Shown here: one piece after another, positions 1-7,215 of the stretch | Numbering within the stretch: the first letter of the stretch is position 1 | Layout: every line of letters starts with the position of its first letter | Source of the DNA: JANOBJ01 sp031411575 | GTDB lineage: Bacteria; Pseudomonadota; Gammaproteobacteria; Burkholderiales; Burkholderiaceae_C | Direction: 5' to 3' | Length of the DNA stretch: 14,814 nucleotides | NCBI GenBank assembly: GCA_031411575.1 | Contig: JANOBJ010000108.1 | Location: 1-14,814, forward strand | The notes under the pieces: generated by a model | Seen by the model: the letters and a program-made list of their open reading frames with translations, nothing else | The model's database searches: none | Told to the model about the DNA's origin: nothing | Program-made: the position numbers and the translations under genes

Positions 1-48
1 GCTGCGCATGTGGCGGCTGCCTCATGCCACGCCCTCTGAAAGCACTGA

Positions 49-186
49 TGTGTGATCTATACGCCAGCCCGCAAGCACATCAAGACCTACCTCGGCACCA
101 GCGTGGCGGTGGAGCTGCGGGCCGAAGGCGGTGTGGAGCGCAGCCAGGGCAAGGCCAAACGCGTGGTGGACCGGCGCCGCACTTGA
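49..186 (+). pseudogene. Possible 3' remnant of an unrecognised gene
   Basis: An open frame without a credible start ends at the TGA at 184-186. It reads as a basic, plausible protein C-terminus (KHIKTYLGTSVAVELRAEGG, then a lysine- and arginine-rich tail). Going upstream, the same frame is closed by TGA at 46-48 and again at 37-39. A second frame is open from the window edge to TGA at 53-55. This suggests either a gene broken by a frameshift near position 50, or two unrelated frames. I do not recognise the family. Whether it is a decayed gene, a sequencing error or chance cannot be settled from the part visible here. Confidence 0.25.
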
Positions 187-372
187 ACCGTGCGCTCACT
201 GCATGTTCGGGTTTGAACTAAATAGCTAACGCCGACTGCGTACTGTCTTTTTTTTCCGAAGCCACGCACGCACGGGGTGCCTAAACCTCGACGCAGCGTG
301 CTGGCAAACCTAAACTCGCGGGAATCCAGTAGGCGCCTGACAGGCGGCTGGCACAGCAGTTGGGACATTTGA
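187..372. other. Intergenic spacer
   Basis: No gene is visible in these 186 bases. They contain a run of eight T at 247-254, which might follow a weak terminator although no good stem precedes it. The heptamer CCTAAAC occurs at 280-286 and again at 309-315. A palindrome at 334-346 lies just before the next gene. I could not identify a convincing -35/-10 pair. Confidence 0.5.
334..346. promoter_or_regulatory. Perfect odd-centred palindrome upstream of the 189-residue gene
   Basis: CGCCTG-A-CAGGCG is a perfect 6-bp inverted repeat around one base. It ends 26 bases before the TTG start at 373. A one-base loop cannot form a good RNA hairpin, so a dimeric repressor site is more likely than a terminator. 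No matching regulator is known and chance is possible in GC-rich DNA. Confidence 0.2.
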
Positions 373-942
373 TTGATACACCGAAACGCGATCTACAAAA
401 AAAGCGCCAAAGGCGCAGAAGCCATTGCAGCGCGGCTGCATGGCTTGAGCCCCCGGCAGCGCTCGCTGCTGATCTTTATCGACGGCAAGCGGAATGTGGA
501 CGAGCTGGCCAAAATGGGTTCGACCATGGGCAGTTTTGAGCAACTGCTGGCCGAACTCGAATCCGGTGGATTCATCGAAGATGCCAACAGCGCGGAGGCG
601 GTGCTGTCGGCACTGGGCGCGCCCACTTCCGACGCCGCAACCACCGTGCCGGCCAGCACCCTGCCGGCGGCGCTGTCTCCTGCCGAAGGGCTGGTCGCCG
701 CGCGGGTTGCGCCGCGCCCGGGCGTGACGCTGGAACAGGCCAAGCGCCTGGCCGTGCGTCAGTTGACCGACCTGTTGGGGCCAGCGGCCGAGGTGGTGTG
801 CCTGCATATCGAGAAGTCGCGCACCTTGCCGGAATTTGTCGAGACGGTGAAGCGCGCGCGATCAATGGTTCGCGACATGCGGGGCGAGAGCACCGCCGAA
901 CGCTTTGCCTCAGCGGTGGCGGCCAACACGCCGGCGTCATGA
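373..942 (+). CDS. Hypothetical protein, 189 residues, two-part with Ala/Pro linker
   Basis: I do not recognise a named family. The protein looks cytoplasmic, with no signal peptide or membrane segment. Residues 1-75 (motif GLSPRQRSLLIFIDGKR, then FEQLLAELESGGFIE) have the helical pattern of a winged-helix-like or regulatory domain. Residues 76-115 are an Ala/Pro/Thr linker. Residues 115-180 form a second helical part (LEQAKRLAVRQLTDLLGP). The start is the TTG at 373: the codon just before it is TGA, so nothing upstream is possible, and starting later would remove the conserved-looking basic N-terminus. GGGA at 362-365 is an acceptable ribosome site. It runs convergently into the DUF3108 gene 20 bases downstream. 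The call as a real gene is firm; its function is unknown. Confidence 0.75.
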   Translation: MIHRNAIYKKSAKGAEAIAARLHGLSPRQRSLLIFIDGKRNVDELAKMGSTMGSFEQLLAELESGGFIEDANSAEAVLSALGAPTSDAATTVPASTLPAALSPAEGLVAARVAPRPGVTLEQAKRLAVRQLTDLLGPAAEVVCLHIEKSRTLPEFVETVKRARSMVRDMRGESTAERFASAVAANTPAS

Positions 943-962
943 ACCACCGGTAGCGCAGACGC

Positions 963-2063
963 CTAGCGCTGCTCGATCTTCTCGGCCAGCAGGTCGACGA
1001 AGTTTCCGTCACCCAGACTGATGCGGATGCGCACCGGCAGGTGTTGAAGGCTTGGCGCAAACCACATGTCGGCGGTGATGTTGCCGCGCGGGTTGGCCAG
1101 CGGCTCGGGCTTCAGGTGAAACGCCTCGACCTCACCCAGCCGGGGCAGGCGCAGCGTTTCGTTCGCCTGCACCTGGTAGGTCCAGCGGTCCACGCCACCG
1201 GGGCGCGCCATCCAGAAGCTCACGCTGCGGCCCACCGCCAGTTCAGACTGCCCGCTGGCGAACTGGTGGCTCAGCGCGACAAACTGGCTGGCGGTGTCCT
1301 GCACGCCGTCGGGCCGGGGTACGCGTCGTCCATCGCCGAGTGTGATGACGCTGTCATCCAGCACCGCTGTGCGGCGCCGGGTCGCGACCAGTTCTTCATA
1401 GGTGCGCGGCACCAGACCGGCCGGTGTGATCTCGCCCTGGCTCGTGAACGTGGCGTTGACGAACCAGCCGATATCGACCGCGACGCGCACCTGGTAGCGC
1501 GAGCCTTCGCGCTGCCACTGCACCTGCGCCGTGCCATGCAGGTCGCCGCGGTACTGACCGCCCAGCCTATAGCTCAGCCGGGTATCGGCCGGCCAGGCGT
1601 CGAGGAACGCAGTGGGGGGCGGCAGCGCGGCCGACGGAGTGGCGGACGCAGCGGCGGATGGCTCGCTGGCAGCCGGCGTGGGGGCGGTGGCGACCGGTTC
1701 GGCCTCGCGGGGCGGCGGCTCGGGCTCGGGCGGGGTCAGCGCGGTCGGAGTTGGGGTCGTTGGCGTTATTTCATCTGCTACTGAATAAATAGCATCTAAC
1801 GAACGCTGCACTTGGACCTTTGGCCTGTTTGGCTTCAAAACACGCTTGGAAACGGGTGCGGGAATGGTCGCGGGCGCAGGCGCTGGGGCGGGCTCAATCT
1901 GGCGCGTGAACATCGGCGTGGCCAGGGGGCGCAGCGCGGCCGGTTCGCGCCATTGGGCGGCCAGCCAGGCGATCACGGCCTCGTGCACCAGCAGCACGGC
2001 CACCAGCAGCAGCGCCAGCGCGAGGGCTGGCGCGGGCCGGCTCAGTCGTGCCCGGCCAGCCAC
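963..2063 (-). CDS. DUF3108 domain protein, membrane-anchored
   Basis: The protein has 366 residues. Residues 12-34 are a hydrophobic segment after a basic start, so a signal anchor or uncleaved signal is likely and the rest should lie in the periplasm. Residues 55-150 are a low-complexity Pro/Ala/Glu linker. Residues 155-366 match the DUF3108 pattern (RLSYRLGGQYRGDLHG, ITPAGLVPRTYEEL, MWFAPSLQHLPVRIRI), thought to be a beta-rich outer-envelope or periplasmic fold of unknown function. The ATG at 2063 overlaps the end of the M61 peptidase gene by 22 bases, so it is probably translationally coupled and is the last gene of the minus-strand cluster. The linker contains residues 91-96 (AIYSVA), encoded by an AT-rich palindrome described separately; they are unlike the surrounding proline-rich sequence. 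Confidence 0.85.
   Translation of the reverse strand: MAGRARLSRPAPALALALLLVAVLLVHEAVIAWLAAQWREPAALRPLATPMFTRQIEPAPAPAPATIPAPVSKRVLKPNRPKVQVQRSLDAIYSVADEITPTTPTPTALTPPEPEPPPREAEPVATAPTPAASEPSAAASATPSAALPPPTAFLDAWPADTRLSYRLGGQYRGDLHGTAQVQWQREGSRYQVRVAVDIGWFVNATFTSQGEITPAGLVPRTYEELVATRRRTAVLDDSVITLGDGRRVPRPDGVQDTASQFVALSHQFASGQSELAVGRSVSFWMARPGGVDRWTYQVQANETLRLPRLGEVEAFHLKPEPLANPRGNITADMWFAPSLQHLPVRIRISLGDGNFVDLLAEKIEQR
1777..1793 (-). repeat. AT-rich 17-bp palindrome inside the DUF3108 gene
   Basis: On the minus strand the element reads GCTATTTATTCAGTAGC. It has imperfect 5-bp arms (GCTAT/GTAGC; TGCTA/TAGCA is perfect one base further out) and the same 17-bp length as the four other copies in the window. 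It is translated as GCT ATT TAT TCA GTA GCA (residues 91-96), in frame with the host protein. It lies in a strongly GC-rich proline linker. The longer 43-bp flank shared by three other copies is not recognisable, so this is the most diverged member and could be a chance resemblance. Confidence 0.5.
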
Positions 2064-3853
2064 GGGCGGCTCAGTGCGGCGTCGCGCGGCACGAGGCGCC
2101 AGGTGGTGACATCCGCCGGGATGCGCAGCGGCAGGCGCAGCAGGCGCTTGTCGCGCGCCACCAGCGCCGTCAGGCGGGTGTTCTTCGGCGCCAGCGCGGC
2201 CAGCTCATCGAGCCGGGTCAGTCGCCAGCCTTGCGCGTTCTTGCCGGCTCCGGTCTCCACGCCCAGCCACTCGTCGCCGGGCGAGAAGCCCGCCTGCTCG
2301 GCTGCACCGCCGCGCAGCACGGTTTTGACCAGCACACCTGCGGACTCGGTGACGCGCAGGCCCAGCCGCTGCGCCATTTGTGAAGGGTCATCCAGCACGC
2401 CCACGCCCACGCGCTGCAGCAGCTCGCGCAGCGGCAATTCATCGGTGCCGTGCACCCAAGCGGCGATCTCGGGCGCGAAGGATCGACCGCTCAGTTCTTG
2501 CAGCACCGCGGCAAAGTCTTCCTCGCGCATCGGCCCGCCTTGGGCCCCGCCCCGGCGCCAGAGCGCGCGCATCACCGCATCGAGCGAGGTGCCGGGCGGC
2601 GTGGCTCGCAGTGTCAGGTCAAAGCACAGCGCCACCAGCGCACCCTTGGTGTAGTAGCTCACGGTGGCGTTCGGGGTGTTCTCGTCCTGCCGGTAGTACT
2701 TGATCCAGGCGTCAAAGCTGGCCTGCGCCACCGACTGCACCGCGCGTCCCGGCGTCTGCAGCACCTGGTTGATGGTCTTGTTGAGCAGCTTCAGGTAGCC
2801 CGCGTCGTCCAGCAGCCCGGCGCGGCGCAGCAGCAGGTCGTCGTAGTAGCTGGTGAAGCCTTCAAAAAACCACAGCAGCGCGGTGTAGTTCTCCTGCGTG
2901 TAGTCGTAGCGCGTGAACTCGGCCGGGCGCAGCCGCTTGACGTTCCAGGTGTGAAAGTATTCGTGGCTGATCAGCCCCAGCAGTGTGGTGTAGCCCTCGG
3001 ACTGCTTGGTCTCGCCCACGCGCGGCAGGTCCTTGCGGGTGGCAATCAGCGCGGTCGAGTTGCGGTGCTCCAGCCCGCCGTAGCCGTCGTCCACCACGTT
3101 GAGCATGAAGGTGTAGTGCTGGAACGGCGGCTTGGCCGATGCGCGCTTGCCGGCATGGTCGCCATGCCAGAAACGGATCTCGGCTTCGCAGATTTTCTGG
3201 GTGTCGGCCAGCAGCCGGGCACTGTCAAAGGTGGGCAGCGCGCCAGCCACCACCAGCCGGTGCGGCACGCCGCAGGCGGTGAACGTGCCGCTCCAGAAGG
3301 CGCCCATCTCCACCGGGCAATCGACCAGTTCGTCATAGCCGGTGGCCCGGTAGGTGCCGAAGCCGCGCGCGTTGACCTTGACCGGCGTGAGCCCGGTGGC
3401 CGCCGACCAGCCGGGGGTACCGCTCGGCCCCACCAGTTCCAGCGCATGCGGCAGCTGCTCGGCACCCTCGACCCGCAGGCACAGGCTGGTGCCGTTGAAG
3501 AAACCGCGGTTCGCGTCAAGCCAGGCCGTGCGCACCGAGTTGTCGAGCGCATAGACCTCATGGCGCAGCACCAGCGGTTGGCCCGGCTTGCAGGCGACCT
3601 GCCAACTGCATTTATCGAGCTGCTCCACCGCCACGCGGCGCGTGCCCTGCCGGGCTTCCAGCCGCTGCAGGTTTTTGGCGAACTCGCGCACCAGGTAGCT
3701 GCCCGGAATCCACACCGGCAGCGCCACGCGCTGGCTGGCCGCGGGCGAGGCGATGGTGAGCGTCACGCGGAACAGGTGGGCGTGCAGGTCGGCCACCTCG
3801 ACGCGATAGTGCATCGGGGCGGCGGCGGGTTTTTTTACGGCAGGGGTTGGCAT
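2042..3853 (-). CDS. M61 family zinc aminopeptidase with PDZ domain
   Basis: This is a metallopeptidase of the glycyl-aminopeptidase family (M61), 603 residues from the start chosen. An N-terminal beta domain (about 14-180) precedes the catalytic domain. The zinc site is HEYFH at residues 297-301, with the third ligand probably Glu331 in WFFEG. The family motif GGLEH is at 259-263. Residues 487-577 form a PDZ-like domain (GVLVKTVLRGGAAEQAGFSP). No signal peptide is seen, so a cytoplasmic place is likely. The frame is open to 3922, but the ATG at 3853 is preferred: longer starts run further into nei, and the extra residues look like a read-through of that gene. An ATG at 3814 is an alternative and would remove the 19-base overlap with nei. 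No start has a good ribosome site, which fits coupling to the upstream gene. Confidence 0.9.
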   Translation of the reverse strand: MPTPAVKKPAAAPMHYRVEVADLHAHLFRVTLTIASPAASQRVALPVWIPGSYLVREFAKNLQRLEARQGTRRVAVEQLDKCSWQVACKPGQPLVLRHEVYALDNSVRTAWLDANRGFFNGTSLCLRVEGAEQLPHALELVGPSGTPGWSAATGLTPVKVNARGFGTYRATGYDELVDCPVEMGAFWSGTFTACGVPHRLVVAGALPTFDSARLLADTQKICEAEIRFWHGDHAGKRASAKPPFQHYTFMLNVVDDGYGGLEHRNSTALIATRKDLPRVGETKQSEGYTTLLGLISHEYFHTWNVKRLRPAEFTRYDYTQENYTALLWFFEGFTSYYDDLLLRRAGLLDDAGYLKLLNKTINQVLQTPGRAVQSVAQASFDAWIKYYRQDENTPNATVSYYTKGALVALCFDLTLRATPPGTSLDAVMRALWRRGGAQGGPMREEDFAAVLQELSGRSFAPEIAAWVHGTDELPLRELLQRVGVGVLDDPSQMAQRLGLRVTESAGVLVKTVLRGGAAEQAGFSPGDEWLGVETGAGKNAQGWRLTRLDELAALAPKNTRLTALVARDKRLLRLPLRIPADVTTWRLVPRDAALSRPWLAGHD

Positions 3854-4647
3854 GTGGGACAGAAGAATACGCCACGGCCACCCAGGGTGGTGCGGGCGAT
3901 GGGCGTGGCACAGGCGCGGCAAGGCAGGTTTTCACGGTCAAACGCGAAAAAGCGTGCGGCTTCGTAGCCATGGCCGGCGCGGCGCAGCGCGCGGTAGTCA
4001 GCTGGTGGCAGCAGCACACCGTCATGGCGCACGCTGCGCCAGGTGAGTTGGTGGATGGCGGCGGCCAGCCGCTTGAGTTCAGCCGCCGAGAGTTCCCCCA
4101 CGCGGCGCATCGGCGCGAGCCGCGCCAGCCACAGGATGTCGGCGCGCAGGTAGTTGCCCAGACCGGCGATCACGCCCTGGTCGAGCAGCGCGTCCGCCAG
4201 CCGCCGGCGCGGGAACGTGGCGAGCCGCGCGGCCAGCCGGGCCGGTGTGCTGCCGGGCGCCAGCACCTCGGGGCCGAGTCTGGCGATGTAGGGGTGCAGT
4301 TGCTCCTGGCCTGCCCGCAGCCACGCGAAATCGGTGGCGCTGTACAGCACGGCGCGCTTCGCGGCGGTCTCGATCACCACCCGCACCTGGCGCTGGCGCA
4401 GCGGCTCGGTTGGCGTGTGCAGCATCCATTCGCCGTACAGCTGGTTGTGCGAATACAGCACGTCGCCGTTGGAGAACTCGGTCAGCATCGCCTTGCTGCG
4501 GGCGTGTACCCGCACGATGTGGGCGTTCTTCAGCGCGCGTTGCCGGGGCTTGAGCACCGGGTGCAGCAGCGTGAGCGTGATGGGTTGCGCTGCCACCGCG
4601 CGGTGCAGCGCCGCGGCGGCGCGGTGGATTTCGGGGCCTTCAGGCAT
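3835..4647 (-). CDS. nei: Endonuclease VIII, DNA glycosylase/AP lyase
   Basis: It removes oxidised pyrimidines from DNA and cleaves the abasic strand. The 270-residue protein starts MPEGPEIHRAA. After loss of Met, Pro is the Schiff-base nucleophile and the following Glu is catalytic. Lys52 (ARSKAML) matches the conserved beta-hairpin lysine. YSHNQLYGEW (65-74) is a Nei signature, which separates it from MutM (Fpg). The helix-two-turn-helix lies around 155-172 (AGLGNYLRAD). The C-terminal zinc finger uses Cys243, 246, 263 and 266, with the catalytic Arg258 in GGRGVFFC. All key residues are present. It is the fifth gene of the minus-strand cluster, 33 bases after the DUF3429 gene, and overlaps the M61 gene by 19 bases at its end. 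Confidence 0.93.
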   Translation of the reverse strand: MPEGPEIHRAAAALHRAVAAQPITLTLLHPVLKPRQRALKNAHIVRVHARSKAMLTEFSNGDVLYSHNQLYGEWMLHTPTEPLRQRQVRVVIETAAKRAVLYSATDFAWLRAGQEQLHPYIARLGPEVLAPGSTPARLAARLATFPRRRLADALLDQGVIAGLGNYLRADILWLARLAPMRRVGELSAAELKRLAAAIHQLTWRSVRHDGVLLPPADYRALRRAGHGYEAARFFAFDRENLPCRACATPIARTTLGGRGVFFCPTCQPLP

Positions 4648-4680
4648 GTCGCGCAGGGGGGTGCAAGCAGGCGTCAGGCA

Positions 4681-5121
4681 TCAGACCGCGCCGGCGCCGA
4701 TCAGGCAGCTGAACGCGGCCACCAGGGTGAGCCGCGCGCGCATCGGCAGCCACGCGGCCAGCCCGGCCGACGGGTAACTTTTGTGGTCCACCGCATAGCA
4801 GACACCGAGCGCCAGCGCCAGCAGCGGCAGGCCGGCGAAGGGCGGCATCAGCAGCGCCAGCCAGGCCATCAGTGACGGCATGACGCCCCACAAAAAATGA
4901 AACGGCGGCGCGTCGGCCCCAAGCTTGAAGCCGATGCCCCAATGGATGCCGCCCAGGAACGACACGATCACCGCGCCGTAACCCGCCAGCGCCAGTGCGA
5001 CAAAGGCAGTCAGATCGGCATCGACCAGCCAGATCAGCAGCGCCAGGCCCGCGAACGGCAGCAGACCGCCGTAACCGAGCTGCGCAATGGTTTTTTCGGT
5101 AGAAACAGGCTTGTAGTCCAT
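4681..5121 (-). CDS. DUF3429 family inner-membrane protein
   Basis: A 146-residue protein, mostly hydrophobic, with four to five predicted membrane segments (about residues 18-34, 38-58, 76-92, 96-112 and 126-145). The motif FLGGIHWGIGF (55-65) is the hallmark of DUF3429. The biochemical role is unknown. Its ATG lies 22 bases after the stop of the photolyase-like gene. The spacer between them is largely occupied by an AT-rich palindrome, which would form a small hairpin in the messenger just before this gene. No clear ribosome site is seen. Confidence 0.85.
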   Translation of the reverse strand: MDYKPVSTEKTIAQLGYGGLLPFAGLALLIWLVDADLTAFVALALAGYGAVIVSFLGGIHWGIGFKLGADAPPFHFLWGVMPSLMAWLALLMPPFAGLPLLALALGVCYAVDHKSYPSAGLAAWLPMRARLTLVAAFSCLIGAGAV

Positions 5122-5127
5122 GTCAAT

Positions 5128-5158
5128 AGGTCATTTGTAGCTATTATATTAATAGCAA
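5128..5158 (+). repeat. AT-rich palindrome at the 3' end of the photolyase-like gene
   Basis: The core at 5140-5156 is GCTATTA-TAT-TAATAGC, perfect 7-bp arms with a 3-base loop. The left flank keeps GG(C/T)CAT at the same distance from the core as in the copies at 10591 and 14288. On the opposite strand the core supplies the last codons and the stop of the photolyase-like gene (TTG CTA TTA ATA TAA). Confidence 0.8.
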
Positions 5159-6409
5159 TTCGGCAAACTGAGGCGTGTCACGTTGCGACCGTGCGTAGAA
5201 CTGGCTGAACGACTGGCAGGGCAGTGGCGCGTCCGGGAACAGATCGCTGGCGGTCGCGAGTTGCGCCATCTGCGGCAGCACCTCGCGGTAGCCCGGGAAG
5301 CGCGTGGCTTGCGCGTGCACGCCTGCAGCGGCTGACAGATCGAGCGTGCGCGCGTCACCAATGAAGACGGCGTCGGTCACCGCCGCCATGGCTTGCAGCA
5401 CAAAGCGCCAGCGGCGTTCCGACCACGGCCAAGCCTGGTGCGCGGGCAGGTGAATCAGGCCGAGGCGAAACGGCCTTGCCGCGGGGGATGCTGCTGCCTC
5501 GGTCTGCGGTTGCGACAGGCTCCAGGGGTGGATCAACTGCACCCGATTCGTTGCTATAATATTAATAGCAGACAATGACCATCCGACGCGGACATCGGAC
5601 ATAAATGATGCCAAAACGGCACCGTGCAGCACGGGTTCGGCGACGGCGTCGTGTACGCCCGGCTCGGGGCCCACATCGCCTTGCGTCCGGGCCACGGCAT
5701 CAAGCTCCTCGTAGCTGCGGTCGATGGCGCTGCCCCATGAATCCCACGCGCCCGCCGCCGCCACGGGCGCGAACTGGCGCACGTTGGCGGCGTTGAACAG
5801 GTAGGGCTTGCTGGAAAACGTGCCGGCCACCCACTGCCAGCTGAGGTGGTTGCTGGGCAGATCGCCATCAAGCAGGTGGCTGTACAGCCAGTCGGCGCCG
5901 GCGCGCCAATGCACCTTGCGCAAGTGCACCACATAGCTCGCCAGCCACATGCGCGCATGGTTGTGCAGGTAGCCGGTGGCGTACAGCACCCGCACCGCCG
6001 CGTCGATGGCTGCTACGCCAGTACGGCCCTCGCGGATATCAGCCGGCAGGGTGGTGGCGTAGCGGCCGGGCCAGGGCGCGGTGGACCGCAGGTCGTGCAG
6101 GATCGCGTCGCCGCCCGCTGCGGCGTGCGCCCAGACGTGGTGAAAGAACGCACGCCAGCCGAATTCGGCCACCAGCTTGTCGCGCCACGTCAACGGGTGA
6201 CGCGCATGCACCCGCTGTGCCGCTTCGCGCAAGCTGATCACGCCGTGCGTGAGGTAGGGCGACAAGCCCGACACGGCGCCGTCGAGCGCGTTGCGGGTGC
6301 GCGCGTAAACGGCGGGCTGCAGCGCATCCAGCCGCTGCAGCGCGGCCGCGCGGCGGGGCTCGAACACCTGCAAGGGGGCAGGGGTGCCCAGCGCGTCGGG
6401 CAGGGGCAT
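5144..6409 (-). CDS. Photolyase/cryptochrome FAD-binding domain protein without the N-terminal antenna domain
   Basis: The 421-residue protein begins directly with the helical FAD-binding domain of the photolyase/cryptochrome superfamily. Signatures are TGYLHNHARMWLASYVVHL (145-163) and LPSNHLSWQWVAGTFSSKPY (184-203), which form the flavin and DNA-facing pocket. The usual N-terminal Rossmann antenna domain is absent. Instead there is a C-terminal extension (about 310-421) with an alternating strand/helix pattern (FRLGLIHL, RRWRFVLQAMAAV, DAVFIGD). Residues 271-286 between the two parts are encoded by an AT-rich repeat, and the last residues (LLLI) and stop by another. Function is probably light- or redox-linked DNA repair, or a photoreceptor; this is not proven. 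It lies 15 bases after dsbC and 22 before the DUF3429 gene. Confidence 0.85.
   Translation of the reverse strand: MPLPDALGTPAPLQVFEPRRAAALQRLDALQPAVYARTRNALDGAVSGLSPYLTHGVISLREAAQRVHARHPLTWRDKLVAEFGWRAFFHHVWAHAAAGGDAILHDLRSTAPWPGRYATTLPADIREGRTGVAAIDAAVRVLYATGYLHNHARMWLASYVVHLRKVHWRAGADWLYSHLLDGDLPSNHLSWQWVAGTFSSKPYLFNAANVRQFAPVAAAGAWDSWGSAIDRSYEELDAVARTQGDVGPEPGVHDAVAEPVLHGAVLASFMSDVRVGWSLSAINIIATNRVQLIHPWSLSQPQTEAAASPAARPFRLGLIHLPAHQAWPWSERRWRFVLQAMAAVTDAVFIGDARTLDLSAAAGVHAQATRFPGYREVLPQMAQLATASDLFPDAPLPCQSFSQFYARSQRDTPQFAELLLI
5552..5594 (-). repeat. 43-bp AT-rich repeat unit, in frame inside the photolyase-like gene
   Basis: On the minus strand the unit begins TGTCCGCGTCGG and ends in the core GCTATTAATATTATAGC (5553-5569). 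By eye it matches the intergenic copy at 10591-10633 in 36 of 43 positions. Here it is translated without a stop, in the phase GCT ATT AAT ATT ATA GCA. With one flanking residue it gives SDVRVGWSLSAINIIA (residues 271-286). Confidence 0.8.
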
Positions 6410-6424
6410 CGGTGCGGGCGGCGC

Positions 6425-7198
6425 TTACTTCGCTTCCGTGAGGAACTTCTCGACCTGCTGCGCGTTGATGGCGCCGGGCACACGCGAACCGTCGGCGAAC
6501 AGCAGCGTTGGCGTGCCGGTGATTTTGTGCTTCTTGCCAAACTCGACGTTGCGCGCGAGCGCGGCGGCGTCGCAGCTGGCGGCCGCCGGGGCCTGGTCGC
6601 GCAGCATCCAGTCCGACCACGACTTGCCCTTGTCCTTGGCGCACCAGATGTTCTTCGATTTGTCGACCGAGTCGGGTCCGAGGATCGGGTACAGGAACAT
6701 GTAGACGGTGACGTTGTTCACGCCCTGCAGGTCGCGCTCAAAACGCTTGCAGTAGCCGCAGTTCGGGTCTTCGAACACCGCTACCTTGCGCTTGCCATTG
6801 CCGCGCACCACGGTGAACGCGTCTTTCAGCGGCAGGGTGTCGAAGTCGATCGCGGTGAGTTTTTCCACGCGTTCTTCGGTCAGGTTGCGGCGCTGTTTGG
6901 TGTCGATCAGGCTGCCCTGGATCAGAAAGTTGCCCTCACCATCGGTGTACAGGATGTCCACACCGTTGACGCGCACCTCCCACAGACCGGGCATCTCGGA
7001 TTTGCGTACTTCATCGATCTTTTGCAGCGCCGGGATGCGCTCGCCGAGGTTCTTGCGGATCGCGGCTTCCTGGCCCTGGGCCAGCGCGGGCAGGCTCGCC
7101 AGCAGCGTCACGGCAGCGGCCAGCGCCAGCAGTGGCCTGAGAAGCCCGCGCATGGTGCGCGGCGCTGTGCGGGGGGTCATGACATCCATTGTCTTCAT
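6425..7198 (-). CDS. dsbC: Thiol:disulfide interchange protein DsbC
   Basis: A periplasmic disulfide isomerase that reshuffles wrong cysteine pairs and is kept reduced by DsbD. It has 257 residues from the chosen ATG. The signal peptide ends near LPALA-QGQ (about residue 41). A small N-terminal dimerisation domain (about 44-105) precedes the thioredoxin fold with active site CGYC (147-150) and cis-Pro230 in GTPTL. Two further cysteines (186 and 209) match the structural disulfide of E. coli DsbC. Several in-frame ATGs exist. The one at 7198 is 17 bases past the hydroxylase stop. Starts at 7180 or 7153 would give a more usual, shorter signal peptide, and the one at 7153 is a serious alternative. 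It is the second gene of the minus-strand cluster. Confidence 0.9.
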   Translation of the reverse strand: MKTMDVMTPRTAPRTMRGLLRPLLALAAAVTLLASLPALAQGQEAAIRKNLGERIPALQKIDEVRKSEMPGLWEVRVNGVDILYTDGEGNFLIQGSLIDTKQRRNLTEERVEKLTAIDFDTLPLKDAFTVVRGNGKRKVAVFEDPNCGYCKRFERDLQGVNNVTVYMFLYPILGPDSVDKSKNIWCAKDKGKSWSDWMLRDQAPAAASCDAAALARNVEFGKKHKITGTPTLLFADGSRVPGAINAQQVEKFLTEAK

Positions 7199-7215
7199 CC
7201 TGTTCGTTCCGATCT

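Noticed and set aside
210..226. AACTAAATAGC-like sequence resembling half of the AT-rich palindrome
   Set aside because: Only the ATAGC arm is present. The left half does not pair, and the shared flank is missing.
3854..3922. A longer N-terminus for the M61 peptidase starting at 3922
   Set aside because: The extra 23 residues lie within the nei zinc-finger coding region and look unlike a protein start.
2450..3967. A 505-codon plus-strand frame opposite the M61 gene
   Set aside because: It is antisense to a protein with clear zinc-peptidase motifs. Long antisense frames are common in GC-rich DNA.
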